Shown: positions 1 to 10,703 of the stretch, piece by piece | Numbering within the stretch: position 1 is the stretch's first letter | Layout of the letters: each line of letters begins with the position of its first letter | Source: Pyronema omphalodes | Taxonomy: Eukaryota > Ascomycota > Pezizomycetes > Pezizales > Pyronemataceae | DNA: 64,000 nt | NCBI GenBank assembly: GCA_024516155.1 | Contig: JAJJXM010000072.1 | Span: forward strand, 224,179 to 288,178 | Direction: 5' to 3' | Notes under the pieces: generated by a model | What the model was told of the DNA's origin: nothing | What the model saw: only the letters and a program-made list of their open reading frames with translations | Database searches by the model: none | Position numbers and translations under genes: made by a program

Positions 1-2949
1 TACCTCGATTTATTCAAGGAGGTCAACGCGAAGGAACTTCCCCCGCACCGACCCTACGACCACAAGATCCCACTGAAAGAGGGATTCGTTCCGCCCTTTG
101 GCCCGTTATACTCGCTGTCACGCAACGAGTTGCAGACGCTGAAAACATGGCTCGATGAGAATTTGGAGAAAGGATTTATACAACGCTCCCAATCACCAGC
201 CGCCTCGCCGATATTATTCGTGAAGAAATCAGACCGATCCCTCCGCCTGTGTGTCGACTACCGAAGACTGAATGAAGGTACCGAGAAGAACCGGTACCCG
301 CTGCCATTGATACAGGAAACGATGATGAATCTTTCCAAAGCTCAATACTTTACGACCCTTGATGTCCGCAGCGCTTATAATCTTATCAGAATGGCAGAAG
401 GCGAAGAATGGAAGACGGCCTTCCGCACACGGTACGGCCTGTTTGAATCGAAAGTGATGCCTTTTGGGCTCACCAACGCGCCTGCCGATTTCCAGGCATT
501 TATAAATGATGTCCTGAGACCATACCTAGACCAGTTTTGTACGGCATACTTGGACGATATCCTCGTATTCTCCGAAACAAAGCCCGATCACACCGCACAC
601 GTCCGAAAGATCTTGGAACGACTCAAGGAAGAAAAACTACACTTGAAGCCAGAGAAGTGTAAGTTTGCTAAGGCAGAAGTACAGTACCTGGGCTACAACA
701 TCGGCCGCGACGGCGCGCGCATGATGGACTCCAAAGTAGCCACAGTGAGAGATTGGAAGGAACCAACCAATTTGAAACAGGTCCAAGAGTTCCTGGGCTT
801 CGCGAATTTCTACCGAAGATTTATCAAAGACTACTCAAAAGTGGTCTCCCCGCTTACAGCTCTGACCAAAAAGAAAGATGGTAAAGCAATCCCCTTTGTC
901 TGGGGTAAAGATCAGCAGAGCGCCTTCGACCGACTGAAGGACGCATTTACATCAGCACCCATCCTCAAGCACTTCGACTACGAGAAACCGATTGTAGTAG
1001 GAACAGACGCATCTGACTATGTGTCCGCTGGAGTTTTATCACAATACGACGACGATAACGTGTTACACCCCGTCGCATTTTATTCCAAGAAGCATTCCCC
1101 GGCAGAATGCAACTACGAAATCTACGACAAGGAACTACTGGCAATAGTTCGTTGTTTTGAGGAATGGCGTCCCCACTTAGAGGGCTCCGCCTTCCCCATA
1201 AAAGTATTGACGGATCACAAGAATCTTGAATACTTTATGACGACAAAGCTGCTGAATAGACGACAAGCACGCTGGTCCGAGTTCCTGTCTCGGTTTAACT
1301 TTGTGATCACCTATCGACCGGGTACGTTGGGAGGAAAACCGGACGCCCTGACAAGAAGAGCCGCCGACCTCCCGGAAGAGGGAGACGAACGCATACTGGC
1401 GAACCAGCAAGCTGTTCTGAAGCCACAGAACTTTCAGTTATGCATGACCCCGCCAATGAAACTCGCACCTTCCGAAGTAGACCTCCTGTTCACAGAGGGC
1501 TACAAGACAGATTCATTCCCCAACCGAGTGTTGGAAATGCTGGAAGATGGCACACAAATCTGTAAGGACATATCGCTCGCCGATTGCTCCGTGTTAGAAA
1601 ACAGATTGTACTACCGAGATTGCCTCTATGTCCCCGCGCTGGATAAGCTACGATTGAAACTACTGCAAGATCACCACGACCCCCCCACCATGGGACACCC
1701 GGGCCGTGCGAAGACTTTCGAACTCCTCGCCAGGAATTATTACTGGCCCTCGATGAGAAAAGATGTGGACCAATTCGTCCGAAATTGCCACACCTGTAAA
1801 AGAACAAAGGCTACCCGCCACGCACCCTATGGAACCCTGAAGCCCCTACCGGTTCCGCACCACCCTTGGCAGAATATATCGGTGGATTTTGTTACTGGAC
1901 TACCGACATCAGAAGGCTTCGACGCAATATGTGCGATCGTTTGCCGACTAACGAAACAGCGGCACTTGGTGCCCTGCCATTCCACGATAGACGCAGAAGG
2001 CTTCGCGCAACTCTTCCTGGAAAATGTGTTCAAACTACACGGCCTGCCAGACACAGTAGTGTCCGACCGCGGTCCGCAATTTGTGGCCCATTTCTGGAAA
2101 CACTTGGCGAATTGCATGGGTATCGAAATTGCCATGAGTACGGCCTTTCATCCCCAAACCGACGGCCAAACAGAGAGAATTAACGCGGTTACGGAGCAAT
2201 ATCTCCGCGCTTACGTCTGTTATTTACAAGACGATTGGAAGAAATTTTTACCACTGGCAGAATTTGCTGCAAATAACCAAGTATCGGATACAACGTCGCT
2301 GTCTCCGTTCTACGCTATATATGGTCGACACCCCAAGTGCTCTTTTGAACTGGAAATCAGGACCGACAATCCTGAGGAAGTGAAAGCGAACGAGGTAGCG
2401 GAAAGGATGTCACACATCCATGACGTCTTACGTTCGGAAATGAAATACGCCCAAGCCCGCCACATAGAAGCCGCCGACAATTCCCGACTGCCCGCGCCTG
2501 TCTTCAAACCAGGAGACCTGGTATGGCTGGACGCCCGTAACCTGAGAACCCGCCGCCCCTCAAAGAAACTAGAAAATAAACACCTAGGCCCCTTCACCGT
2601 GTTACGACCTATTGGATCCCACGCCTATGAATTGGATATACCGGAGACCATGAAACACCACAGGACCTTCCCCGTGTCCCTACTAAACCCAGCCCCCTCG
2701 GACCCCCTCCCTGGCCAGATTATTCCACCGCCCCTACCGGTAGTAGTAGACGGCGAAGAAGAATGGTTCGTGGATGAAATTCTGGATAGCCGTTGGTCGA
2801 GAGGAAACCTACAGTACCTCGTCAAGTGGACCGGCCATGACTCTCCAACCTGGGAACCGGAAACGAACCTATCCGAAACTGAGGCCGCTGAGAGATTTCA
2901 CCAGTTATACCCAGACAAACCTTCTCCTCTCGTAGGAACTCGAGCCTAA
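1..2949 (+). CDS. Ty3-A Pol, C-terminal part (RT, RNase H, integrase, chromodomain), copy A1
   Basis: Reverse transcriptase, RNase H and integrase of a chromovirus, open in frame 1 from the first base and ending at TAA 2947-2949; the protease lies upstream of the window. Visible motifs are the RT catalytic box YLDDILVF near 548-571, RNase H TDASDY near 1003-1020, an HHCC zinc finger (HPGR, then NCHTC) between about 1690 and 1800, integrase motifs SVDF, SDRGPQF and QTDGQTER between about 1882 and 2175, and a C-terminal chromodomain (about 2755-2905). No stop or frameshift is present in the visible part, unlike copies A2 and A4. Two changes against sister copies are seen: Gly to Arg in the KSDGSL motif and Glu to Gly just before the RNase H aspartate. 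The protein would copy the element RNA to cDNA in particles and insert it in chromatin marked through the chromodomain (family knowledge). Confidence 0.93.
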   Translation, partial: YLDLFKEVNAKELPPHRPYDHKIPLKEGFVPPFGPLYSLSRNELQTLKTWLDENLEKGFIQRSQSPAASPILFVKKSDRSLRLCVDYRRLNEGTEKNRYPLPLIQETMMNLSKAQYFTTLDVRSAYNLIRMAEGEEWKTAFRTRYGLFESKVMPFGLTNAPADFQAFINDVLRPYLDQFCTAYLDDILVFSETKPDHTAHVRKILERLKEEKLHLKPEKCKFAKAEVQYLGYNIGRDGARMMDSKVATVRDWKEPTNLKQVQEFLGFANFYRRFIKDYSKVVSPLTALTKKKDGKAIPFVWGKDQQSAFDRLKDAFTSAPILKHFDYEKPIVVGTDASDYVSAGVLSQYDDDNVLHPVAFYSKKHSPAECNYEIYDKELLAIVRCFEEWRPHLEGSAFPIKVLTDHKNLEYFMTTKLLNRRQARWSEFLSRFNFVITYRPGTLGGKPDALTRRAADLPEEGDERILANQQAVLKPQNFQLCMTPPMKLAPSEVDLLFTEGYKTDSFPNRVLEMLEDGTQICKDISLADCSVLENRLYYRDCLYVPALDKLRLKLLQDHHDPPTMGHPGRAKTFELLARNYYWPSMRKDVDQFVRNCHTCKRTKATRHAPYGTLKPLPVPHHPWQNISVDFVTGLPTSEGFDAICAIVCRLTKQRHLVPCHSTIDAEGFAQLFLENVFKLHGLPDTVVSDRGPQFVAHFWKHLANCMGIEIAMSTAFHPQTDGQTERINAVTEQYLRAYVCYLQDDWKKFLPLAEFAANNQVSDTTSLSPFYAIYGRHPKCSFELEIRTDNPEEVKANEVAERMSHIHDVLRSEMKYAQARHIEAADNSRLPAPVFKPGDLVWLDARNLRTRRPSKKLENKHLGPFTVLRPIGSHAYELDIPETMKHHRTFPVSLLNPAPSDPLPGQIIPPPLPVVVDGEEEWFVDEILDSRWSRGNLQYLVKWTGHDSPTWEPETNLSETEAAERFHQLYPDKPSPLVGTRA

Positions 2950-2960
2950 CGGGGGGGTAC

Positions 2961-3492
2961 TGTCACGGCACACGGCTGACGAGCCGTTGTGTTGCGTCAT
3001 CATTGTGTTGTCGTGGTTGTTGATTGAGATCGTGCCGTTGTCTTGCCGTGTTGTGTTGCCGTTGTGTTGTTGTGTTGTTGTGTGTGCCGTGCCATGTTGA
3101 CTGAGAGAATGATTGATGATGGATGACGTACCACCAGCTGGAGAGCTGTGGCGTCGCAGTTGAATCGATGGAGAACGGAAGCTCGTGTAGCGATGATTGT
3201 ATGACGGCCCAGCAAGAGTGCTGGCCGCCCCTTTGTACATAAGGAGGCTTGCCTCCCCGTTGTCGAGATTCTCCATCGAACGTCTTGTGTCTTCTCCTGA
3301 CTCCTAATATAAGAATTCCTCTCCTAAGTCCTACGTCACTCTTGTCCTTGTCCCTGTCCCTGTTTAGTGTGCCGTCCGTCTGACGAGCACTTCGGTCCTT
3401 GTCCTGCCGTTCCCCGTTCCGGAACCTGCCTAGTCCCTCTTTCCGGTAGTGTTCAGTGTGTCCCTTGAACGTCCGTTCTCGTGTCCCTGACA
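2961..3492 (+). repeat. Ty3-A LTR shared by A1 and A2
   Basis: 532 bp, beginning TGTCACGGCACACGG and ending CCCTGACA. It follows the polypurine tract of A1 and is the only LTR before A2. It contains a TACATAAGG TATA-like box near 3236-3244 and, about 39 nt downstream, ATCGAACGT near 3275-3283, the predicted start of the transcript. The first 160 bases are rich in GTTGT/CAACA simple repeats. Confidence 0.9.
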
Positions 3493-3493
3493 A

Positions 3494-3889
3494 CACGAGA
3501 AGTTGGTTGGTGCCCCGCCCACCACCACGATGCACGAATTCGTCGAACAGTGTCAAAAATTGGACTCCCAATTAAGGGCACTTGAAAACCTCCGCAAGCT
3601 GCGTACCAACCGCGGCCAAGTTAAGACCACTACCACCGCCACCCCCACCACCAGTCGCCCCACCCCCGCTACCCAAGCCACCACCGCCTCCTCCAGCAAG
3701 CACACCCCGGCCCAGGGACCCCGTCAGAAACTGTCGGCACAGGAGCGCGCGACCCGCCTATCAGAAGGACGTTGCCTCTACTGCGGTGGCCTCGGCCACA
3801 TGGCTGCGTCGTGCCCCGCCAAGACGAATGTTAAAGTGGCGAGTGTGGAATTAGTGGATGCTGAAGAAGAAGTCTCGGGAAAAGAATAA
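3494..3889 (+). pseudogene. Ty3-A gag, 5'-truncated (copy A2)
   Basis: Carboxy-terminal 131 codons of Gag, open from the LTR junction and ending at TAA 3887-3889. It has the end of the capsid-like region, a Thr/Pro/Ala-rich linker and one CCHC knuckle (CLYCGGLGHMAASC, about 3773-3814). It has no start codon of its own and so cannot be expressed as in A4. The end reads SGKE-stop over a GGGAAAA slippery heptamer. Confidence 0.88.
3877..3883 (+). promoter_or_regulatory. Putative -1 ribosomal frameshift site GGGAAAA between gag and pol (A2)
   Basis: In the gag frame the bases read G GGA AAA followed by GAA TAA, the canonical X XXY YYZ pattern two codons before the gag stop. Pol is open in the -1 frame from 3865. 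The same heptamer in the same phase is present in A4, in both Ty3-B copies, in Ty3-D and in Ty3-E. Confidence 0.72.
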
Positions 3890-6800
3890 ACCAGCTGCAA
3901 GAAGATGGCTCTGCCGCTGGTGGGAATATCATTGCCGATACATTGCTATTATCGGGCGCAAGTTTTACTGGAAAGTTAGAATGCAAACACCTTGTCCTCT
4001 CCTGTTCCTTGTTTTCCAATAACCGCTCCGTGAAAACAGTAGCGCTCGTTGACTGCGGCGCCACTGGTATCGCCTTTGTTGACCGCAATTTCGCCCGCCA
4101 TCACAAACTCCCCCTAACCCCCCTATCCACCGCCCGAACGGTCGAAGTTATCGACGGCCGCCCCATATCCTCAGGAAAAATAACACACCTCGCCCAAGTA
4201 GAGTGTACCATCAATGGTCACTCGGAAACCCTTCCCATGTTTGTCACCAAGCTGGGTCACTACCCGGTGGTGTTGGGTATCCCCTGGTTGAAAAAACACG
4301 ATGTAACAATAAGCTTCAGTTCCAACACTGTAAGCTTCGACTCCGAATACTGCCTAAGGAACTGCACCCCGTTGCCTGTGAGCACAACCGGTGTCGAGGT
4401 GCTGGACTCGAGGCCCCCTCCCGCTGTCCACGAGCCCGACACAAACCCCTTGCCGGAGTTGGAAGACTCGGTCCCCGACCCCCCGGACGAACCCCCAATA
4501 GAGATCTCAAGTCTAACCATCACCGACTTCAAGGAAATGGTAGAAGACGAAAGCCTGACAGTGTTCTCGCTATCGTTGGACGAGATCACCGTCGCCCTAC
4601 AAGACAAGCCCCCCCTCACGGACGACGAACTGAAAGACATGATCCCCGAGGAGTATCATGACTACCTCGATTTATTCAAGGAGGTCAACGCGAAGGAACT
4701 TCCCCCGCACCGACCCTACGACCACAAGATCCCACTGAAAGAGGGATTCGTTCCGCCCTTTGGCCCGTTATACTCGCTGTCACGCAACGAGTTGCAGACG
4801 CTGAAAACATGGCTCGATGAGAATTTGGAGAAAGGATTTATACAACGCTCCCAATCACCAGCCGCCTCGCCGATATTATTGGTGAAAAAATCAGACGGAT
4901 CCCTACGCCTGTGTGTCGACTACCGAAGACTGAATGAAGGTACCGAGAAGAACCGGTACCCGCTGCCATTGATACAGGAAACGATGATGAATCTTTCCAA
5001 AGCTCAATACTTTACGACCCTTGATGTCCGCAGCGCTTATAACCTTATCAGAATGGCAGAGGGCGAAGAATGGAAGACGGCCTTCCGCACACGGTACGGC
5101 CTGTTTGAATCGAAAGTGATGCCCTTTGGGCTCACCAACGCGCCTGCCGATTTCCAGGCATTTATAAATGACGTCCTGAGACCATACCTAGACCAGTTTT
5201 GTACGGCATACTTGGATGATATCCTCGTATTCTCCGAAACAAAGTCCGATCACACCTCACACGTCCGAAAGATCTTGGAACGACTCAAACAAGAAAAACT
5301 GCACTTGAAGCCAGAGAAGTGTAAGTTTGCTAAGGCAGAAGTACAGTACCTGGGCTACAACATCGGCCGCGACGGCGCGCGTATGATGGATTCCAAAGTA
5401 GCCACAGTGAGAGATTGGAAGGAACCAACCAATTTGAAACAGGTTCAAGAGTTCCTAGGCTTCGAGAATTTCTACCGAAGATTTATCAAAGACTACTCCA
5501 AAGTGGTCTCCCCGCTGACGGCTCTGACCAAAACAAAGATGGTAAAGCAATCCCCTTTATCTGGGGTAAAGATCAGCAGAGCGCCTTCGACCGACTGAAG
5601 GATGCATTTACATCAGCACCGATTCTCAAGCATTTCGACTACGAGAAACCGATTGTAGTAGAAACAGACGCATCTGACTATGTGTCCGCTGGAGTTTTAT
5701 CACAATACGACGACGATAACGTGTTACACCCCGTCGCATTTTATTCCAAGAAGCATTCCCCGGCAGAATGCAACTACGAAATCTACGACAAAGAACTACT
5801 GGCAATAGTTCGTTGTTTTGAGGAATGGCGTCCCCACTTAGAGGGCTCCGCCTTCCCTATAAAAGTATTGACGGATCACAAGAATCTTGAATACTTCATG
5901 ACGACAAAGCTGCTGAATAGACGACAAGCACGCTGGTCCGAGTTCCTGTCTCGGTTTAACTTTGTGATCACCTATCGACCGGGAACGTTGGGAGGAAAAC
6001 CGGACGCCCTGACAAGAAGAGCCGCCGACCTCCCGGAAGAGGGAGACGAACGCATACTGGCGAACCAGCAAGCTGTTCTGAAGCCACAGAACTTTCAGTT
6101 ATGCATGACCCCGCCAATGAAACTCGCACCTTCCGAAGTAGACCTCCTGTTCACAGAGGGCTACAAGACAGATTCATTCCCCAACCGAGTGTTGGGAATG
6201 CTGGAAGATGGCACACAAATCTGTAAGGACATATCGCTCGCCGATTGCTCCGTGTTAGAAAACAGATTATACTACCGAGATTGCCTCTATGTCCCCGCGC
6301 TGGATAAGCTACGATTGAAACTACTGCAAGATCACCACGACCCCCCCACCATGGGACACCCGGGCCGTGCGAAGACTTTCGAACTCCTCGCCAGGAATCA
6401 TTACTGGCCCTCGATGAGAAAAGATGTGGACCAATTCGTCCGAAATTGCCACACCTGTAAAAGAACAAAGGCTACCCGCCACGCACCCTATGGAACCCTG
6501 AAGCCCCTACCGGTTCCGCACCACCCTTGGCAGAATATATCGGTGGATTTTGTTACTGGACTACCGACATCAGAAGGCTTCGACGCAATATGTGCCATCG
6601 TTTGCCGACTAACGAAACAGCGGCACTTAGTGCCCTGTCATTCCACGATAGACGCAGAAGGCTTCGCGCAACTCTTCCTGGAAAACGTATTCAAACTACA
6701 CGGCCTACCAGACACAGTAGTGTCCGACCGCGGTCCGCAATTTGTGGCCCATTTCTGGAAACACTTGGCGAATTGCATGGGTATCGAAATTGCCACGAGT

Positions 6801-7610
6801 ACGGCCTTTCATCCCCAAACCGACGGCCAAACAGAGAGAATTAACGCGGTTACGGAACAATATCTCCGCGCGTACGTCTGTTATTTACAAGACGATTGGA
6901 AGAAATTCTTACCACTGGCAGAATTTGCTGCAAATAACCAAGTATCGGATACAACGTCGCTGTCTCCGTTCTACGCTATATATGGTCGACACCCCAAGTG
7001 CTCTTTCGAACTGGAAATCAGGACCGACAATCCTGAGGAAGTGAAAGCGAACGAGGTAGCGGAAAGGATGTCACACATCCATGACGTCTTACGTTCGGAA
7101 ATGAAATACGCCCAAGCCCGCCACATAGAAGCCGCCGACAATTCCCGACTCCCCGCGCCGGTCTTCAAACCAGGAGACCTGGTATGGCTGGACGCCCGCA
7201 ACCTAAGAACCCGCCGCCCCTCAAAGAAACTAGAAAATAAACACCTAGGCCCCTTCACCGTGTTACGGCCTATTGGATCCCACGCCTATGAATTGGATAT
7301 ACCGGAGACCATGAAACACCACAGGACCTTCCCCGTGTCCCTACTAAACCCAGCCCCTTCGGACCCTCTCCCTGGCCAGATTATTCCACCGCCCCTACCG
7401 GTAGCAGTAGACGGCGAAGAAGAATGGTTCGTGGATGAAATTCTGGATAGCCGTTGGTCAAGAGGAAACCTGCAGTACCTCGTCAAGTGGACCGGCCATG
7501 ACTCTCCAACCTGGGAACCGGAAACGAACCTATCCGAAACTGAGGCCGCTGAGAGATTTCACCAGTTATACCCAGACAAACCTTTTCCTCTCGTAGGAAC
7601 TCGAGCCTAA
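3880..7610 (+). pseudogene. Ty3-A pol with one frameshift (copy A2)
   Basis: Full-length Pol region: retropepsin-like protease with DCGATG (about 4051-4068), RT with YLDDILVF (about 5210-5233), RNase H, HHCC and DDE integrase and chromodomain, ending at TAA 7608-7610. A one-base loss near 5535 (ACCAAAACAAAG against ACCAAAAAGAAAG in A1) splits the frame between RT and RNase H, so no full polyprotein is made. Otherwise it is close to identical to A1. Confidence 0.9.
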
Positions 7611-7621
7611 CGGGGGGGTAC

Positions 7622-8151
7622 TGTCATGGCACACGGCTGACGAGCCGTTGTGTTGCGTCATCATGTTGTCGTGGTTGTTGATTGACATCGTGCCGTTGTC
7701 TTGCCGTGTTGTGTTGCCGTTGTGTTGATCGTGTAGTTGTGTGTGCCGTGCCATGTTGACTGAGAGACTGATTGATGATGGATGACGTACCACGAGCTGG
7801 AGAGCTGTGGCGTCGCAGTTGAATCGATGGAGAACGGAAGCTCATGTAGCGATGATTGTATGACGGCCCAGCAAGAGTGCTGGCCGCCCCTTTGTACATA
7901 AGGAGGCTTGCCTCCCCGTTGTCGAGATTCTCCATCGAACGTCTTGTGTCTTCTCCTTGATCCTAATATAAGATTTCTTCTCCTAAGTCCTACGTCACTC
8001 TTGTCCTTGTCCCTGTCCCTGTTTAGTGTGCCGTCCGTCTGACGAGCACTTCGGTCCTTGCCCGGCCGTTCCCCGTTCCGGAACCTGCCTAGTCCCTCTT
8101 GCCGGTAGTGTTCAGTGTGTCCCTTGAACGTCCGTTCTCGTGTCCCTGACA
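7622..8151 (+). repeat. Ty3-A 3' LTR of copy A2
   Basis: 530 bp, TGTCATGGCACACGG to CCCTGACA, preceded by the polypurine tract CGGGGGGGTAC (7611-7621). It is very similar to the LTR at 2961-3492. The next base starts Ty3-E sequence on the other strand. Confidence 0.9.
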
Positions 8152-9797
8152 CTACGTCCCTTAACCTTTCCAGGAGCATGCAGACGTGTCTCCGATGCTC
8201 TGCCATATTATCCGAGTAAATCAATATGTTGTCGAGATAGGCGATGCAAAAGATGTCGAGGTAATCACTTAAGACTTCGTTCATCCATCGTTGAAACGAA
8301 GCTGGAGCATTTGTCAAGCCAAACGGCATCACCAAATGCTCGTATAGACCGGACATGGTACAGAACGCAGTTTTCCATTCATCTCCTGTGGCTATTCGGA
8401 GGTTATGGTATGCATCTCGCACATCCAACTTGGTATAGATCTTGGCGTTGGAAAGTCTATCCAACGCTTCCCCTATCAGCGGGAGTGGGGTGCGATCCTT
8501 GATTGTGATTTCGTTGAGTCGTCGGTAGTCGACGCATAACCGTAAGGTACCATCCTTTTTCTTAACGAAATGGATTGGGGCTCCCGCTGGAGACGTCGAC
8601 CGTCGGACCCAACCCCTCTTTTCATTCTCTTCCAAGTAATCCCACAACACTCGCAGGCGTTGCTTATCGAGGGCTCGCAGGGGTTCGAACAGCGGAATCT
8701 TTCCTTCCATCAAGGGGATCCGGTGGTCATGATGTCGGTGCGGAGGCAACCCTACCGCCTCTTTTTCCCTGAATACGGAGAGGTAACCTGCATATTCTGG
8801 TGGTATTATTCCTTCCAGGGAGTCATGTTTGTTCTTCCCCGCTCGGATTATGGTACTCGCGAGTGGCAATTGATTTGGCGGGAGCGGTTTCCCAGTTCCC
8901 GGGTTCTTTCTGGTTGGCTGGCGCAGTAGCGATTGATTTGGCGGGAGCGGCTTCCCAGTTCCCCGGTTCGTTCTGGTTGGCTAGCGCTTGCGGGGGTTGC
9001 CGCGAAGCGCACTGAGGCGAGTCGGGATCGACCCCGGTGGATTCCGCGCGCCTAGATCCCTGTACGCTTTCCATATCCTCGTCCTCCGACTCTTCCACTT
9101 CTTCTCCTTCTTCATCCTCTTCTATACTTTCTCCCCAGATCTCTTGGAAGCGAAGCTCATCTTCCTCATCCGTCTGGAGCATCTCTTCCGGCCCTTCCAT
9201 ACCATAGGCGTGCTCCGCTTCCTCATGTATCCGTCGATTATATTCTTTTCCTGCCCCCCGTTCCGACACGGTCGTGGCATGGGGCGAGGTAGGAAGGCAG
9301 TTGTTTCCGCATTTTTTGGAGTTGAAGACAATCCTTCCCTCCTTCCACCCGATGCTGGGATTGTGTTTCCGCAACCAAGGCACTCCCAGGATAATGGGTG
9401 CGTTGCCAATGGTAATACAGTGGAGCCTAATATCTTCCCTATGGTCGTTGATCACCATGGTCACCATGGCATCGTGGGTTACTGGGCCCCCATCCAATTC
9501 CCGTCCGTCTACAGCGAGAACATTTCGTGGGGTTAATTTTTTTGCGCAGGGCAATCCCTGCTGTCTCATATATTTTCGATCTATAAAATTCTCCGTGGCC
9601 CCGCAGTCGAACATGGCCGTTGTGTGGTATTCTTTCTTATTTCGTCCGATTAACTTCACTCGCAGGATAATCTTTTCGCTTCTTCCGTATGGGACTACAC
9701 TCGAGATTCTATCCGCCGGTCCTGCCGTCGTTGAACTGGTGGGCGACAGTTGCCCTAGGAATCCACCTTTTCCTCTTATTCCTGGGGACTCTGTTTT
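8152..9797 (-). pseudogene. Ty3-E pol fragment: protease and partial RT
   Basis: Starts in the -1 frame from the slippery site at 9800-9794. The protease has DCGATENF near 9605-9630. It is followed by an acidic, Glu-rich linker and a 63-bp in-frame tandem duplication. A frameshift near 8830-8870 breaks the link to the RT, which is open to 8152. The RT catalytic box reads YLDN instead of YLDD, so the enzyme would be dead. The RT stops after the palm domain at the junction with the A2 LTR. RNase H and integrase are absent. Confidence 0.85.
8866..8994 (-). repeat. 63-bp tandem duplication inside Ty3-E pol
   Basis: Two copies with a period of 63 bp (ATTGATTTGG at 8869 and 8932) differing at a few bases. 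The unit is 21 codons, and each copy encodes a NQxEPGNWExAPAKSIAT-like segment. It lies in the linker between protease and RT, the same place where Ty3-D has its acidic repeats. Confidence 0.8.
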
Positions 9798-10159
9798 CCC
9801 GACGTCTCACCGAGTCTCTCTTCTCCCAATGTAGTTTCCGCTGTTCTGAATAATTTCTTACTTGGGCACTTCGCAGCATAGTGTCCCACCTTCCCACAGT
9901 TAAAACATTCGTTGATCCGCTTCCGCCTATCTTCCTCCGTCCTATCCCTTGGTTTCGGTCGACGAGTGGAATCTAATTCCATTGGTTCGGGGTCTGAGAG
10001 TCGAGAGTCGTGTCCCTGCCCCTTAAGATGGGGGTGGTGATAGAATTGAGGTTCATATTGGGTCCTCAGGGTTCGGAAATTGAATAGTTGGTTGTCTAAT
10101 GCTATGGCCTTGTTGGCGAATTCCGTGAGATCCGTTGGTCGTTCGTCAAGGAGTGCCAA
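9776..10159 (-). pseudogene. Ty3-E gag, C-terminal part
   Basis: 127 codons ending at TAA 9778-9776. It contains the end of the capsid domain (FANKAIALDN), a basic linker and a CCHC knuckle (CFNCGKVGHYAAKC). The N-terminus is cut by the A3 LTR. GGGAAAA lies in frame at 9800-9794 (complement), five codons before the stop, exactly as in Ty3-D gag. Confidence 0.85.
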
Positions 10160-10160
10160 C

Positions 10161-10678
10161 TGTCAGGGAACTAGGAACGGACGTTCAAAGAACACACTGA
10201 ACAATACCGGCAAGGGGGACTAGGCGGGTTCCAGGAGGGGGAACGGAAAGACAAGGACCGAAGTGCACGGCAGACGGACGGCACACGAAACAGGGACAGG
10301 GACAAGGACAAGAATGACCTGGGACTGAAGGGAGAAGTCTTTATTAAGGACAAGGGAAAGACACAAGACGTTCGATGGAGAACTCAACGACGGGGAGGCA
10401 AGCCTCCTTATGTACAAAGGGGCGGCCAGCACTCTTGCTGGGCCGTCATCCAACATCGCTACATGAGAGCTTCCGTTCTCCATCAATTCACCTGCGACGC
10501 CACAGCTCTCCAGCTCATGGTACGTCATCCATCATCAATCAGTCTATCAATCACAACGGCACGGCACACACAACAACACAACACAACACGGCAAGACAAC
10601 GGCACGATGTCAACAACAACAACGACAACACAATGATGACGCAACAACACAACGGCTCGTCAGCCGTGTGCCGTGACA
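10161..10678 (-). repeat. Ty3-A LTR, 3' LTR of A3
   Basis: 518 bp. In element orientation it starts TGTCACGGCACACGG at 10678 and ends CCCTGACA at 10161, followed on the plus strand by the complement of the polypurine tract. It matches the LTR at 47729-48255 only roughly, with many substitutions and indels. Confidence 0.88.
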
Positions 10679-10703
10679 GTACCCCCCTTCTAGGCTCGAG
10701 TTC

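Larger units (their letters stand above)
1..3492 (+). mobile_element. Ty3-A copy A1, 5' part outside the window
   Basis: Ty3/gypsy chromovirus. The window starts inside pol, just upstream of the reverse transcriptase domain, so the 5' LTR, gag and protease lie outside. Pol runs to 2949, followed by a purine-rich tract (G-run 2951-2957) and a 3' LTR at 2961-3492. The LTR abuts an internal part of a second copy (A2), so A1 and A2 form a tandem pair sharing the LTR. Base 1 corresponds to base 4663 of A2. Confidence 0.92.
3494..8151 (+). mobile_element. Ty3-A copy A2, 5'-deleted internal region plus 3' LTR
   Basis: The primer site, leader and N-terminal two thirds of gag are missing: the A1 LTR end (3492) is joined directly to the gag codons for HEKLVGAPP. 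The rest (gag end, pol, 3' LTR 7622-8151) is collinear with A4. The order LTR, internal, LTR, shortened internal, LTR fits unequal recombination plus a deletion. Right of 8151 lies Ty3-E sequence. Confidence 0.85.
8152..10160 (-). mobile_element. Ty3-E fragment (gag end to RT), relative of Ty3-D
   Basis: A minus-strand chromovirus piece without LTRs, cut on its 5' side by the A3 LTR (10161) and on its 3' side by the A2 LTR (8151). Gag and Pol resemble Ty3-D closely (for example FANKAIALDN, EPMELD and CFNCGK) but are clearly another family. Confidence 0.85.

Noticed and set aside
2963..3571. Long minus-strand ORFs through Ty3-A LTRs (also at 7661-8869, 39683-40336 and 45616-46212)
   Set aside because: They follow the CAACA-type low-complexity and Arg/Asp-rich U5 sequence, differ in end points between copies and fuse to whatever lies next to the LTR. 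The coding evidence lies on the other strand of the flanking elements.
8140..8502. Plus-strand ORFs over the Ty3-E region (also 8570-8929, 8988-9536 and 9274-9834)
   Set aside because: They are antisense to the clearly recognisable Ty3-E gag and pol and have no domain of their own.
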